Assembly: GCA_007844125.1 (NCBI GenBank)
Contig: CM017558.1
Coordinates: 26,093,235-26,157,234 of the forward strand
Length of the DNA: 64,000 nt
Source: Sinonovacula constricta
Lineage: Eukaryota; Mollusca; Bivalvia; Cardiida; Solecurtidae
Reading direction: 5' to 3'
Each line of letters starts with the position of its first letter. The stretch's first letter is position 1. Positions 1 through 11,500 of the stretch are shown here, piece by piece. The position numbers were made by a program, and so were the translations under genes. A model generated the notes under the pieces. It did not search any database and had not been told where the DNA came from. It saw nothing but the letters and a program-made list of their open reading frames with translations.

Positions 1-672
1 CTCGGCAGCGGTAAGTATCCTTGGACACTCCCGTCTGCTCTCTGTACCTCGGCAGCTGTAAGTATCCTTGGACACTCCCGTCTGCTCTCTGTACCTCGGC
101 AGCGGTAAGTATCCTTGGACACTCCCGTCTGCTCTCTGTACCTTGACAGCTGTAAGTATCCTTAGACACTCCCGTCTGCTGTCTGTACCTCGGCAGCTGT
201 AAGTATCCTTGGACACGTCCGTCTGCTCTCTGTACCTCGGCAGCGGTAAGTATCCTTGGACACTCCCGTCTGCTCTCTGTACCTCGACAGCTGTAAGTAT
301 CCCTGGACACTCCGGTCTGCTCTCTGTACCTCGACAGCTGTAAGTATCCTTGGACACTCCCGTCTGCTCTCTGTACCTCGACAGCTGTAAGTATCCTTGG
401 ACACTTCCGTCTGCTCCCTGTACCTCGGCATCTGTACGTATCTCTGGACACTCCCCTCTGCTCTCTGTACCTCGGCAGCTGTAAGTATCCATATACACAC
501 CCGTCTGCTCTCTGTACCTCGGCAGCTGTAAGTATCCCTGGACACTCCCGTCTGCTCTCTGTACCTCGGCAGCTGTAAGTATCCTTGGACACTCCCCTCT
601 GCTCTCTGTACCTCGGCATCTGTACGTATCTCTGGACACTCCCGTCTGGTCTCTGTACCTCGACAGCGGTAA
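1..672. repeat. 47-bp minisatellite (about 14 copies)
   Basis: About 14 head-to-tail copies of a 47-bp unit that starts CTCGGCAGC and ends CTCTCTGTAC. Copies differ at a few positions (CGG/CTG, CTTGG/CCTGG, and a TGTACGTATCTCT variant). The array runs off the left edge, so its full length is unknown. It lies upstream of the first visible receptor exon and is probably inside the preceding intron. Nearly every unit contains GTAAGTAT on the + strand, a strong 5' splice-site match. The open frame readable on the minus strand is a by-product of the repeat. Confidence 0.95.
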
Positions 673-727
673 TGTGATATATTATTACCACCTGATTAAT
701 AAATAAGAATCATTGAATGGCTTCATT

Positions 728-729
<2 letters not shown>

Positions 730-821
<92 letters not shown>
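730..821. repeat. (AT)n microsatellite
   Basis: About 45 uninterrupted AT dinucleotides, just downstream of the 47-bp array and about 145 bp upstream of the first receptor exon in the window. Confidence 0.98.
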
Positions 822-823
<2 letters not shown>

Positions 824-966
824 GACGGTTTAATGTTACTGTCTTGACACTTTGTTATTAAATTTCGTTTTACCTTTCTGTACTCATTACTTTTTGATTA
901 TTATTTTGTTTGTTATGCTCGCAAAAGATTAGCTGTTCTACTGTTATGGCGTTTTATATTCACTAG

Positions 967-1107
967 ACGGGTTTACGCGAGACGACATCGTATATCTGTG
1001 GAAGTATGGTAACGACAAGAGTGTGGATATCATGGACGATGTGAGACTGTCCCAGTTTGATCTTATCTCCGTCCGAGCCAGCAACCATACGGATACAACC
1101 GTATTCG
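967..1107 (+). CDS. receptor exon: extracellular beta-strands after the Cys-loop
   Basis: Acceptor CACTAG, then an open frame beginning at the third exon base (GFTRDDIVYLWKYGNDKSV...), and donor TTCG|GTGAGC. It ends with one base of a split glycine codon. The spacing of the D-x-V-Y-L-W and L-S-Q-F-D-L blocks matches the region after the Cys-loop in GABA-A and glycine receptors. Confidence 0.88.
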
Positions 1108-4100
1108 GTGAGCACAATCAGCCACACATAGTCTAGGCCACATTAGTCAACCTTTTAAACTAAATTTATAGGTTATAGTGGTTTAATCCATACCAACAAA
1201 CAAATATCTATTTTGAGGGACTTTCCTTCAAAAAATGCCGATCACTGTAATAAAACATCCTACTGATCAGGATTAACACATAGTGCCGCAAAATCAAGTC
1301 TTGCTTAGTAGACAAAAAGTAACGTGTTGCGGAGGTATTGAAAAATCTACTCTTCAGACATAATGCAAGTCTTCTGTAATGAGCTATTTATATCCTAGAT
1401 TGGAACATTTATTGACAACAATTTAACTGTATTCTTTTATCGCACATTCTAATTTTCTTCCTATAAACTGTATTATTATAAAACTGTACATAAAATACAC
1501 AGATATTTTGAGATTTTTGTAATGACTATATTATGCTTGAGTTAATTCCTAAGGCATGATCGTCACAAACATGTAATTTGTTCAAGACTTCAGTTCCTAT
1601 ATTGATCAACGATTCATTAATATGCTTATCTGACGGAATGCACAGTGCTATTTACGTGCTGTTTATTTTTATTGCCATGCACTCCCTTAATAATTTATTT
1701 ATATGCTCTTATCCTTATTAGGAGAGTTTTCCATTTTGAAGATCTACATCTACTTTGAGCGGCATATCGGCTTCTTCGTCCTGCAGACTTACCTTCCTTG
1801 CAGCATGAGCACCTGTCTCTCCTTTATATCGTTCTGGATCAACCGAGACGCGGCCCCGGCCCGGGTGTTGTTAGGTACAATCTGTAAACCATACATGCTA
1901 GCACTGGACACTGCATCAAGTCTGGTACTGTCGTCGTAATATGTAGAACAAATGTTGCAAATATCTTAAACGGAAAACATTTGTCAATATTCAGTATTTC
2001 GGTAATTATGTTATAGATATTTGGCTGAAGAGTTTTTTTAAATATATATCTATAAATATACATTAAGATGTTTACAAGTTACAGTTAAAACGTGGGAGTT
2101 AATACATTCCGTTGGTTTCTTAGGATACGGTGATAGTTTGCATTAATCTTCAAAACCAAATGATAATTTACTGTGCTCTTTTTTACCTCAATTTTAAAGT
2201 ATGGCAAATTCAATAATTTTAGTCAAGAATAAGAATATATGACAAAGATATGTGAGCTTTGCAACTTATACTAAAGTTTGAAAGAGCATAGGACAAACGT
2301 ATTCTCATGGAAGCCAAATGTAATAGAAGAAATATGTGATGAGTCATTTAAAAATAATAGCAAACCCGACAGATACCGCCTTGGAACGGTTGGTCGGCAA
2401 GAGGGACCGACAGTGGTGCTTAAACCGGTTTTACAGAGCTCAAACCCCGCACTTTCTTTACGGGTTTCTCAAATGCAACCAATGAACAGAAAACCGATCT
2501 ATATGAATAAAAAAACTGTCCACGCGCTCTTGTTTATGACGAAAGTAGTTACGTTTTTAAAAAAATAATGTCCCCTCAGAATATTTGGAAGAGAGAAGTA
2601 ATATTTTTTTACAGAAGAACTACAGAAATTTAATGATTGTAAATGAAGTTTATTTTTTGAATCAAGAAAAAATGTAAAAAATACAAGAAGTGTAAATTGG
2701 GCAGTCCGATAACTCGGTTACTTCCCTTGATTTCAAAGGGAGGCTACTCGCCGCTGAGCCTCTGGGGACTAAGTAAAAAAAGATGGCGGACAAGGACAAA
2801 GATATCAACGAAGCTTGTGTAAACAACAAAGCATTGGACCATTTCAGGCTTACAGATTTAAGAAAGTACCTAGCGAATCGTCGTTTGAATGGATCCGGGC
2901 GGTCAGCTAATCGAGCGAATTATCGGCGCTCACAAGCTTGATATTACTGACAATTATGAATTGAAAAGGAGAGACCAACTCGAGAAGAATTAGTAACACT
3001 TCGCCCTCCCTTAACTGGTCGTCCTTGATCAATAAGAGTTCGCCCTTGATCGATAACACGTCGGCGTCTGATATAAGTGTATACGTCAAGCAAAAATGTA
3101 TACTTGTTAACTTATTTATAATTATTTCAACACCATTCACATCAATTTTTATTTGTTTCCATCGGCTTCATATGCATTATGAGTACTGCGGATATAAGTG
3201 CACCACTTCCATGCGTTAAATGAAGAGAAATGAATGATATAAAGTAAAGTATATACTTGATTTAATTTGTTATATAGTGTATAATATTTATAATATTTTA
3301 TAAGATATGCATATAAACACAATTAGTTGGTTGCCGTCTTCGTCGATTTCTTCATGCCGCATTGTGATAAAGCTAGCGGATGTTGCGAGATTTAACGTTA
3401 TATGCGTGTCGATCCACGGTAAGGCATTAACTCAGACTGTGTCAATTTAACTTCTAATTAATGTTTATATTTGAATCAATACTGTTTGATTGACATTTTT
3501 AGAGCAGGAAAAGAGACTAGAGAACTTTTAGGTGTTTCACAATACCCATTAAAACATAGCACCTTAATTATAGCTGTTTATGGACAATAACATAGACCAT
3601 GGGGAAATCTTCATAATTTCTAATATTACACTAAGCTGTTTCACTTCTGAGATTGGCCTGGATTTCTACACATAATTATATTATAAAGTTTTGAACGAAT
3701 TTGTGTCCTTGAATGAAACAACATTTAATTCACCTGTGCAGAATTCTCCTTAAAATGCGATGTGGATTTTTTCAAAACCTGAACAGTATCTAACAATGTT
3801 GTAGTTGTATTAAAATTTTCGATTCATATCAATGCGAATTAACTGAATGTCGACAATTTGCACCCTTGTCATCATTATTTTCTAGGGAACATAATTTGAA
3901 GCAAATTAGAAAAAAACTTTAATGCGATAAATTCCTCTGCTCTGCTGTGGTAGAGAATGATACACTTGTCATTTATAGGGCTGTAGGATGGTTACAACCT
4001 GTATCGTATTGTTCTAACAAGGCGACATTCAAATCTATAATCTAGGATGGACACAATACCCCTGCTAAAAAAGTGAACATAATCCCAAAGCAAATCTGTA

Positions 4101-6141
4101 GATCTTCAATGACTTCAAACTCCGCTCGAATGTGTAGATCTTCAATGTCGTACAAAATCCTCATACACATGTGTAGATTTTCTATGTCGGACCTAATCCT
4201 CATGCAAAACATCAGATTTTTAAGGGCGGACATAATCTGAATCTGAAGATTTTCCCGAACATAATCCCTATACAAACCTGTAGATTTTCGAGGGCCGACA
4301 TAATCCCTATGCAAATCATCAGATCTTCAAGGGCGTTCATTTTTTCCCTGCAAGTCGTCTGTAATTCTATTAAGGAGAACATCGTTATGCCTCTGCAAAT
4401 CCATACTTTCTTCCAAGGTGAACATAATCCCCCTTCAAATCTACAGACATCACAAGGCTAACATAAGCTCCTGTCTGTCAGAAATACTCAATGGCAGACA
4501 TAATCCTTCTGAAATATCCCCCACCTGCAATACTGTAGATAGTCTAGTAGCGGATATTGTTCTTCTACAAATCTTTAGATATTCTAGCACAGGTAGAACC
4601 TCCCGTTATAAACTGTTAGTCTTCCACTGCGAACATGCATGCAATTACCCTGCAAATTTCTACATACTTCAGGGTTGACATGTATTCCATGCAAGGTTGC
4701 TGTTCTCTTAAGGTGGACATATGGCCTCTGTAAGTCATACGATCTTGCAGGGCGAACATAAGTCCCCAACCCTCCCTCTGTTAATCCAAAAATATCTTCC
4801 AAGGCGGAGATGATTCCCAAGCAATTATGCATAATTATCATGAAAAGCTGTATGTCTTCCAATATGCCCCACCCCGCCTGCCCTCTGAAAATCTGTAGAT
4901 CATTTAGAGCAGTCCAATGCGAACATAATCTCCCTGCAAAGTTGCAGATTTTTAAAACCCTTCTGCAAACCTGTAGATTTTCCTGGGTAGACTCACTACA
5001 CCCACCTAACCTAAACCCACCACCCGCCAACACCCCACGAGCCCCTTTCCCACAAATCAGTAGTCTTTTATTACATATTCAATGTTCTTATGAAGGGTTG
5101 GAAAGATTTGCCATACAATCCTGCTCAGCTTTTATTGTAGATTAGTTTGGGCTCACCACACCTCCCTACTTAAAGAACAGTTAATTTTGATCCTCTCGAA
5201 GTCACTTTTATCGTTACAACGCTAAAATATGAGCGTTTTAGGCAAAATTAGACTTTACCCTATGTTTAAAATTCCGTTTTGCTGCAGGTGTGACCACGAT
5301 CCTGGCCACAGCTGGTATCGGTATGACCGTCCGAGAGGGTCTTCCCCGGGTCTCTTACGCCACGGCCCTTGACATGTACCTCAATGTGTGTGTCATCTAC
5401 GAGATGGCCGTCATGATAGAGTATGCTGCTGTGAACTACTTTACTAAAGTGCTGCCATTGGAAGGAAAGGCGGATGACAGCGGTGATGAAGAAGAGGCAC
5501 CACTAGTCAAGGTATTGCAATCACAAAGGCCCACTATTATATGCAACGTGCTGTAGTTATTGTAATATAAAACGCCTCAAGATAGAAGTTATCGTTTAAG
5601 TTAACGAAATGACTCTTGTTTTTAATTTGGTTCTTTTTTTAAGTTCAAGTTTCGGCCATTCAGCTGCTGATGTGCTAATGGTGATGATTACGATGGTAAT
5701 GACGTTGATAATGATGATTATGAGGATGAGGATGAGGATGATGATGATGATGAAGGCCGGTTTATTGTATACTTATCTGTAATAATTTTGTAGCCACCCC
5801 AGAACGGCCAATCGCTACTCACGATCCCCTTTGGGATGGGCGTTGAGAGTGTGATCAACACCGACGTTACTGCCACTACGACGGCTATCAATCACATTAC
5901 GGTGCCACATAACCGACGGAAAAAACGTCACCGGCAGCCGTGCATCTGCTTGAAGCTGTTGTTGAGCTGTCTGACTGGCAATATCAAGTATAGAACCAGT
6001 CTTCGTCTGAGGGGCGACACTGAGGCCGGTAACAGCGTCAGTTACATCGATGTCTGGTGCAGATACGTCTTTCCTTCAACCTTCATGGTGTTCAACATTC
6101 TTTACTGGCTATGGTTTCTGGTCATCAAGAAGAACTTTTAA
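967..6141 (+). CDS. Cys-loop ligand-gated anion channel subunit (GABA-A/glycine/GluCl-like), 3' part, four exons
   Basis: Partial gene encoding about 287 residues, from just after the Cys-loop to the C terminus. Exons are 967-1107, 1722-1874, 5288-5511 and 5794-6141; all junctions are GT/AG and the codon phases match across each. In order it shows the distal extracellular domain (YLWKYGN...LSQFDL, with an NHT glycosylation sequon), M1 (GFFVLQTYLPC), the M1-M2 linker with PAR, M2 (VLLGVTTILATAG), M3 (ALDMYLNVCVIYEMAVMIEY), a short M3-M4 loop of about 95 residues, and M4 (VFPSTFMVFNILYWLW). The PAR motif before M2 is the family signature of anion selectivity, and the 9' gate leucine is present. 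By family it is a pentameric plasma-membrane channel opened by an inhibitory transmitter; the ligand cannot be read because ligand-contact loops A, B and the Cys-loop lie upstream of the window. Subfamily is uncertain. Confidence 0.93.
1108..1721 (+). other. intron, nothing further seen
   Basis: AT-rich intron between the extracellular exon and the M1 exon. No repeats, ORFs or RNA genes recognised. Confidence 0.8.
1722..1874 (+). CDS. receptor exon: pre-M1, M1 and start of M2
   Basis: Acceptor TTATTAG, frame GEFSILKIYIYFERHIGFF..., donor TTAG|GTACAA. It contains all of M1 with its conserved proline and cysteine (YLPC), the linker FWINRDAAPAR and the first M2 residues. The intron splits M2 immediately before the GVTT motif; the glycine codon is completed by the next exon. 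Confidence 0.93.
1875..4030 (+). other. first part of the large M2-splitting intron
   Basis: AT-rich intronic DNA. Apart from the SAP-like fragment listed separately, a GC-richer block at about 2360-2460 resembles a dispersed repeat by composition, but it could not be assigned to a family. The 96-codon frame at 2278-2568 has no recognisable motif. Confidence 0.6.
2783..2993 (+). pseudogene. SAP-domain (DNA-binding) protein fragment with frameshift
   Basis: An ATG at 2783 in the context AAGATGGCGGAC opens a frame MADKDKDINEACVNNKALD, then LTDLRKYLANRRLNGSG. This fits the first half of a SAP motif (L-x-x-L-x-x-x-L-x-x-R-x-L-x-x-x-G). About 100 bp on, the continuation is in another frame (LIERIIGAHKLDITDNYEL), which supplies the expected second helix (L-I-x-R-I). 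The break is consistent with a loss of two bases near 2903. SAP motifs bind AT-rich DNA and also occur in transposon-encoded proteins. It sits in an intron, in the same orientation as the host gene. I read it as a decayed retrocopy or transposon piece; a sequencing error at the break is the alternative. Confidence 0.5.
4040..5000. repeat. degenerate ~50-60 bp tandem repeat in intron
   Basis: Recurring blocks resembling CAAATCTGTAGATCTTCAA followed by GGCGGACATAATCC, about 50-60 bp apart and strongly diverged, with insertions and deletions. About 17 loose copies are visible. It is an old minisatellite inside the receptor intron; the ORFs at 4042-4314, 4584-5033 and 4810-5145 are shadows of it. 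Confidence 0.75.
5288..5511 (+). CDS. receptor exon: most of M2, M3 and start of cytoplasmic loop
   Basis: Acceptor GCTGCAG, frame GVTTILATAGIGMTVREGLP..., donor GTCAAG|GTATTG in phase 0. It covers the pore-lining helix, the M2-M3 loop (REGLPRVSYATALDMYL), M3 and the start of the intracellular loop, which carries the acidic stretch DDSGDEEEAP. Confidence 0.95.
5676..5755. repeat. imperfect (GAT)n microsatellite
   Basis: TGATGATTACGATGG grading into GATGAGGATGAGGATGATGATGATGATG, inside the short intron before the last receptor exon. Confidence 0.9.
5794..6141 (+). CDS. receptor last exon: basic intracellular loop, M4 and stop
   Basis: Acceptor TTTGTAG, phase 0, open to TAA at 6139-6141. It encodes a serine/threonine-rich then basic loop (NRRKKRHRQ), the pre-M4 segment SYIDVWCRY, the M4 helix VFPSTFMVFNILYWLW and a five-residue tail IKKNF. 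The pre-M4 D-x-W/C-R-x-V-F-P pattern is typical of Cys-loop receptors. Confidence 0.95.
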   Translation, partial: PPQNGQSLLTIPFGMGVESVINTDVTATTTAINHITVPHNRRKKRHRQPCICLKLLLSCLTGNIKYRTSLRLRGDTEAGNSVSYIDVWCRYVFPSTFMVFNILYWLWFLVIKKNF

Positions 6142-6780
6142 CATGCAGTATGCATGGTGTGTGGGATTATATTGGCTTTGTGTTCAGATAATGTAGGAAG
6201 AAATCATTTTGTATATAAAACATATAGATACGAATTGCAAATACATTGTAAGTCTACACGTACTCTAACTGGGTATGCACACAATAGTGACAAAAGGCTA
6301 CATGTATAGCATGCAGAAACGAGCATGGATGTTAGAATGAAAGATAATTATAGTAGGCCATGGCGGGAAATCCTATGAGGGGCCATATACACATTTTACA
6401 TCTATAGTATGCGTACTGTAATCTCTGACTCGTGTTTATGTCAGTCTTATACAATATACCTTTCACAAAATAATGGCACATGGTGTTGATTAAAGAATAG
6501 CATGAATATTAATGAACAGATACTAAATTTTGCGTAAATGTACATAAAAGTATCTTTCTGTAAATTGCTCGTGGTAAATGTCTTTGATCCATAAAATTCT
6601 TTGTAGAGACTGTTATCTTGTTTCATATGTCTTGTTAAACCTTCTAATTCCAGAGTCTTTGTTATACATAATTGTTATCATGAAAATTAATAAAACAACA
6701 TGTGTAGGTATGTTTTCTTCGTCAGTATCCTATCGTCTGATTTTGTGAAAGAAATAAAGCAGTCAGATTTTGAGTTAAAC
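6142..6780 (+). promoter_or_regulatory. receptor 3' UTR with polyadenylation signals
   Basis: AT-rich sequence after the stop codon. Canonical AATAAA hexamers occur at 6689-6694 and 6753-6758; either could set the transcript end. This is inferred from position and hexamer only. Confidence 0.6.
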
Positions 6781-8571
6781 AGTTGATATGGATATCAGTT
6801 ACTATAAACATTAGAACAAGACTTTACATTCAGAAGATTCACTCGGTGTTGTTTACAAATCACAAACCACAATCATGCACATCGCACTATTTAAATGTCT
6901 TTCTTCTCTGGTCTTACTTCATTTCCAAATAAATATTTATACAATCTCAGTCCAGCATGCAACAAAACGTAAGTTAACCCCATTTTTACCGAAGCTCAAT
7001 GACGCGTCAAAAGGCCATGTGAATTTCACTTCTTTTAAATATCGTTCGCAATATGCTTTGCAAAAACCGCTCGGAATGTTAAAATGTTATTAAATGGCTT
7101 CGTAGCCTTTAAATGAAAACACCATGTGATTTTTTTTTACCTAAAAATATTATTTACTTTTGCCACATGCTAACATTCAATAAGTTTAATCGTGATTACT
7201 ATTTGTTTTAAATATGAATAACATCTGGATTGGGCATTTAAAAAATAGAATATCACAAAATTGGCCTTTGTAGTTCACTTACACAGTGTGGAGGATTGTT
7301 TATTTTGTGTGGTTCATCATGGTATGAAAAGCAGCGGCTAAAATTTGCATAAACCCAAATTTGGTAAGAAAACATACGGCCATTTACGATCGATCCAATA
7401 TCTCCAGATCGGTTCACAATTAGGGACTGAATGGTTGCTTGCAAAAACCTCACATAAACAAGTGTTATCTCTAGCGTGCATCTGTCAGATCTCCGTGTTG
7501 AAGATGCTGTCGTGAATGTACTTTAATATAATCGCTAATAATGCATGCATATAGTGACATTTACATGTATTGATATATCTCTGATCCAGCACTCTTATAA
7601 TAAAATATATAACTAATGAAAGTGTTGCAACACGCTGCGAAATTCACTTCTGAAAGGGGTCACATTTTGAGACGATGGCAAATGGTAGAAAAATTGCCGG
7701 CCATATTTTTCCTGTGTCAGATGAGTCGTCCCAACTTGTTGGGGGGTTGAGAACCAAGAGAAGCTGACCAATTTCACTTTGATATTAAAGTTTCCTACTT
7801 TGGTGACATATAAAGCAAGTCACATAAATGAATTTAAACTAACGTTCAATATTTAACGTATACTTACGCAAAATACATGTGCACTCGTAATTCCCACCTT
7901 CATGATTTTAATTAAAAGTGGAATCCGATAGGATGGACTATTTTTTCTCTCATGCAACCAGATCAATTATTATTACCTGAAAAAAAATCCCGCAAAATGT
8001 AATTTGCCGGCGCCCTACGCCTATGTGAAATGTAAAGAAGATTCCACACGTCATTACAAAAATGTAATTCCATTTCAAAACACGCTGCACAGAGAGCTAT
8101 TTTTAAACTTAGAAAACCACGTGACCACTTTCATTTGAGTTTTCGTTATATGATCATCAGGTAATCTGCTCTGACGTCGGTATTTATTTTAAACTGAAAT
8201 CCCCATCGTGCTTATTTGTAGATTTGAAAATAATGGACGTTTAAAGAGATATATTTTACGAATTATACTGTCTTGCAATTAAGATCATTTTAGTAGCAGA
8301 ACTTAGGCACAGATTCTTCAGAACAGGAGAAATATGTTAGTCAATGTATTAGAGGCAGGCAAACTGTTGGATACCATCTTTAAAGTTAACTTTTAACATA
8401 AAAGACGCTGCGTCAGATAACATGTTTAATGTTCTAATCAAGGTTTTAAAGAAAGCAATTACAACGTTACAGTGACCTGACAGATGCTCACTTTGCTTAT
8501 TATGAGGAAAAAGTTTTGAAAAGATCCACTTCAGTCACAAAAGTGTCTCTCATTTGAACCCAGATATAAAA
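6781..8571. other. intergenic, nothing recognised
   Basis: AT-rich unique-looking DNA between the receptor 3' end and the large satellite. ORFs of 66-72 codons have no recognisable domain. Confidence 0.7.
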
Positions 8572-11500
8572 AGGTCCGACCGGATGCACCCACGACCTGG
8601 ATAGCGGAGACATAATATAGATCCGACCGGATGAACCCACAACCTGGATAGCGGAGACATAATACAGGTCCGACCGGATGAACCCACAACCTGGATAGCG
8701 GAGACATAATACAGATCCGACCGGATGTACCCACGACCTGGATAGCGGAGACATAATACAGGTCCAACCGGATGAACCCACAACCTGGATAGCTGAGACA
8801 TAATACAGGTCCGACCGGATGAACCCACGACCTGGATAGCGGAGACATAATACAGGTCCGACCGGATGTACCCACGACCTGAATAGCGGAGACATAATAC
8901 AGATCCGACCGGATGTACCCACAACCTGGATAGCTGAGACATAATACTGGTATGACCGGATGAACCCACAACCTGGATAGCTAAGACATAATACAGACCC
9001 GACCGGATGTACCAACGACCTGGATAGCTGAGATATATTACAGGTCCGACCGGATGAACCCACAACCTGTATAGCGGAGACATAATACAGACCCGACCGG
9101 ATGAACCCACAACCTGGATAGCTGAGACATAATGCAGGTCCGACTAGTTGACCCCAAAACCTGGATAGCGGAGACATAATACAGGTCCGACCGGATGAAC
9201 CCACAACCTGGATAGCTGAGACATAATACAGGTCCGACCGGATGTACCCATGATCTGGATAGCTGAGACATAATACAGATCCGACCGGATGAACCCACGA
9301 CCTGGATAGCGGAGACATAATACAGGTCCGACCGGATGTACCCACGATCTGGATAGCTGAGGCATAATAGAGGTCCGACCGGATGAACCCACGATCTGGA
9401 TAGCTGAGACATAATACAGGTCCGACCGGATGTACCCCCGATCTGGATAGCTGAGACATAATACAGGTCCGACCGGATGAACCCACAACCTGGATAGCGG
9501 AGACATAATACAGGTCCGACCGGATGAACCCACAACCTGGATAGCGGAGACATAATACATATCCGACCGGATGAACCCACAACCTAGACACCGGAGACAT
9601 TATACATATCCGACCGGATGATCCCACAACCTGGATAGCTAAGACATAATACAGACCCGACCGGATGAACCCACAACCTGTATAGCGGAGACATAATACA
9701 GACCTGACCGGATGAACCCACAACCTGAATAGCTGAGACATAATACAGGTCCGACCGGATGAACCCACAACCTGGATAGCGGAGACATAATACAGATCCG
9801 ACCGGATGAACCCACAACCTGGATAGCTGAGACATAATACAGGTCCGACCGGATAAACCCACAACCTGGATAGCTGAGACATAATACAGGTCCGACCGGA
9901 TGAACCCATAACCTGGATAGCTGAGACATAATACAGGTCCGACCGGATGAACCCACGATCTGGATAGCTGAGACATAATACAGATCCGACCGGATGAACC
10001 CACGACCTGGATAGCGAAGACATAATACAGGTCCGACCGGATGAACCCACAACCTGGATAGCGGAGACATAATACAGGTCCGACTGGATGAACCCACAAC
10101 CTGGATAGCTGAGACATAATACAGGTCCGACCGGATGAACCCACGATCTGGATAGCTGAAACATAATACAGATCCGACCGGATGAACCCACGACCTGGAT
10201 AGCGGAGACATAATACCGGTCCGACCGGATGAACCCACGATCTGGATAGCGGAGACATAATACAGGTCCGACCGGATGAACCGTCGACCTGGATTGCTGA
10301 GATATAATACAGGTCCGACCGGATGTACCCACGATCTGGATAGCGGAGACATAATACAGGTCCGACCGGATGAACCCACAACCTGGATAGCTAAGACATA
10401 ATACAGGTCCGACCGGATGTACCCACGATCTGGATAGCTGAGACATAATACAGGTCCGACCGGATGTACCCACGATCTGGATACCTGAGACATAATACAG
10501 GTCCGACCGGATGAACCCACGACCTGGATAGCGGAGACATAATACATATCCGACCGGATGAACCCACAACATGGACACCGGAGACATTATACATATCCGA
10601 CCGGATGAACCCACAACCTGGACACCGGAGACATTATACATATCCGACCGGATGAACCCACAACATGGACACCGGAGACATAATACATATCCGGCCGGAT
10701 GAACCCACGGCTTGGAAAGCGGATACATAATACAGGTCCGACCGGATGTACCCACGATCTGGATAGCTGAGGCATAATAGAGGTCCGACCGGATGAACCC
10801 ACGATCTGGATAGCTGAGACATAATACAGGTCCGACCGGATGTACCCACGATCTGGATAGCTGAGACATAATACAGGTCCGACCGGATGAAACCACAACC
10901 TGGATAGCGGAGACATAATACAGGTCCGACCGGATGAACCCACAACCTGGATAGCGGAGACATAATACATATCCGACCGGATGAACCCACAACCTAGACA
11001 CCGGAGACATTATACATATCCGACCGGATGATCCCACAACCTGGATAGCTAAGACATAATACAGACCCGACCGGATGAACCCACAACCTGTATAGCGGAG
11101 ACATAATACAGACCTGACCGGATGAACCCACAACCTGAATAGCTGATGAGACATAATACAGGTCCGACCGGATGAACCCACAACCTGGATAGCTGAGACA
11201 TAATACAGGTCCGACCGGATGAACCCACAACCTGGATAGCTGAGACATAATACAGGTCCGACCGGATGAACCCACAACCTGGATAGCTGAGACAATACAG
11301 GTCCGACCGGATGAACCCATAACCTGGATAGCTGAGACATAATACAGGTCCGACCGGATGAACCCACGACCTGGATAGCTGAGACATAATACAGGTCCGA
11401 CCGGATGAACCCACGACCTGGATAGCGGAGACATAATACAGGTCCGACCGGATGAACCCAACCTGGATAGCGGAGACATAATACAGGTCCGACCGGATGA

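Noticed and set aside
2278..2568. 96-codon ORF in receptor intron
   Set aside because: No domain, and the GC-rich part looks like a dispersed repeat fragment.
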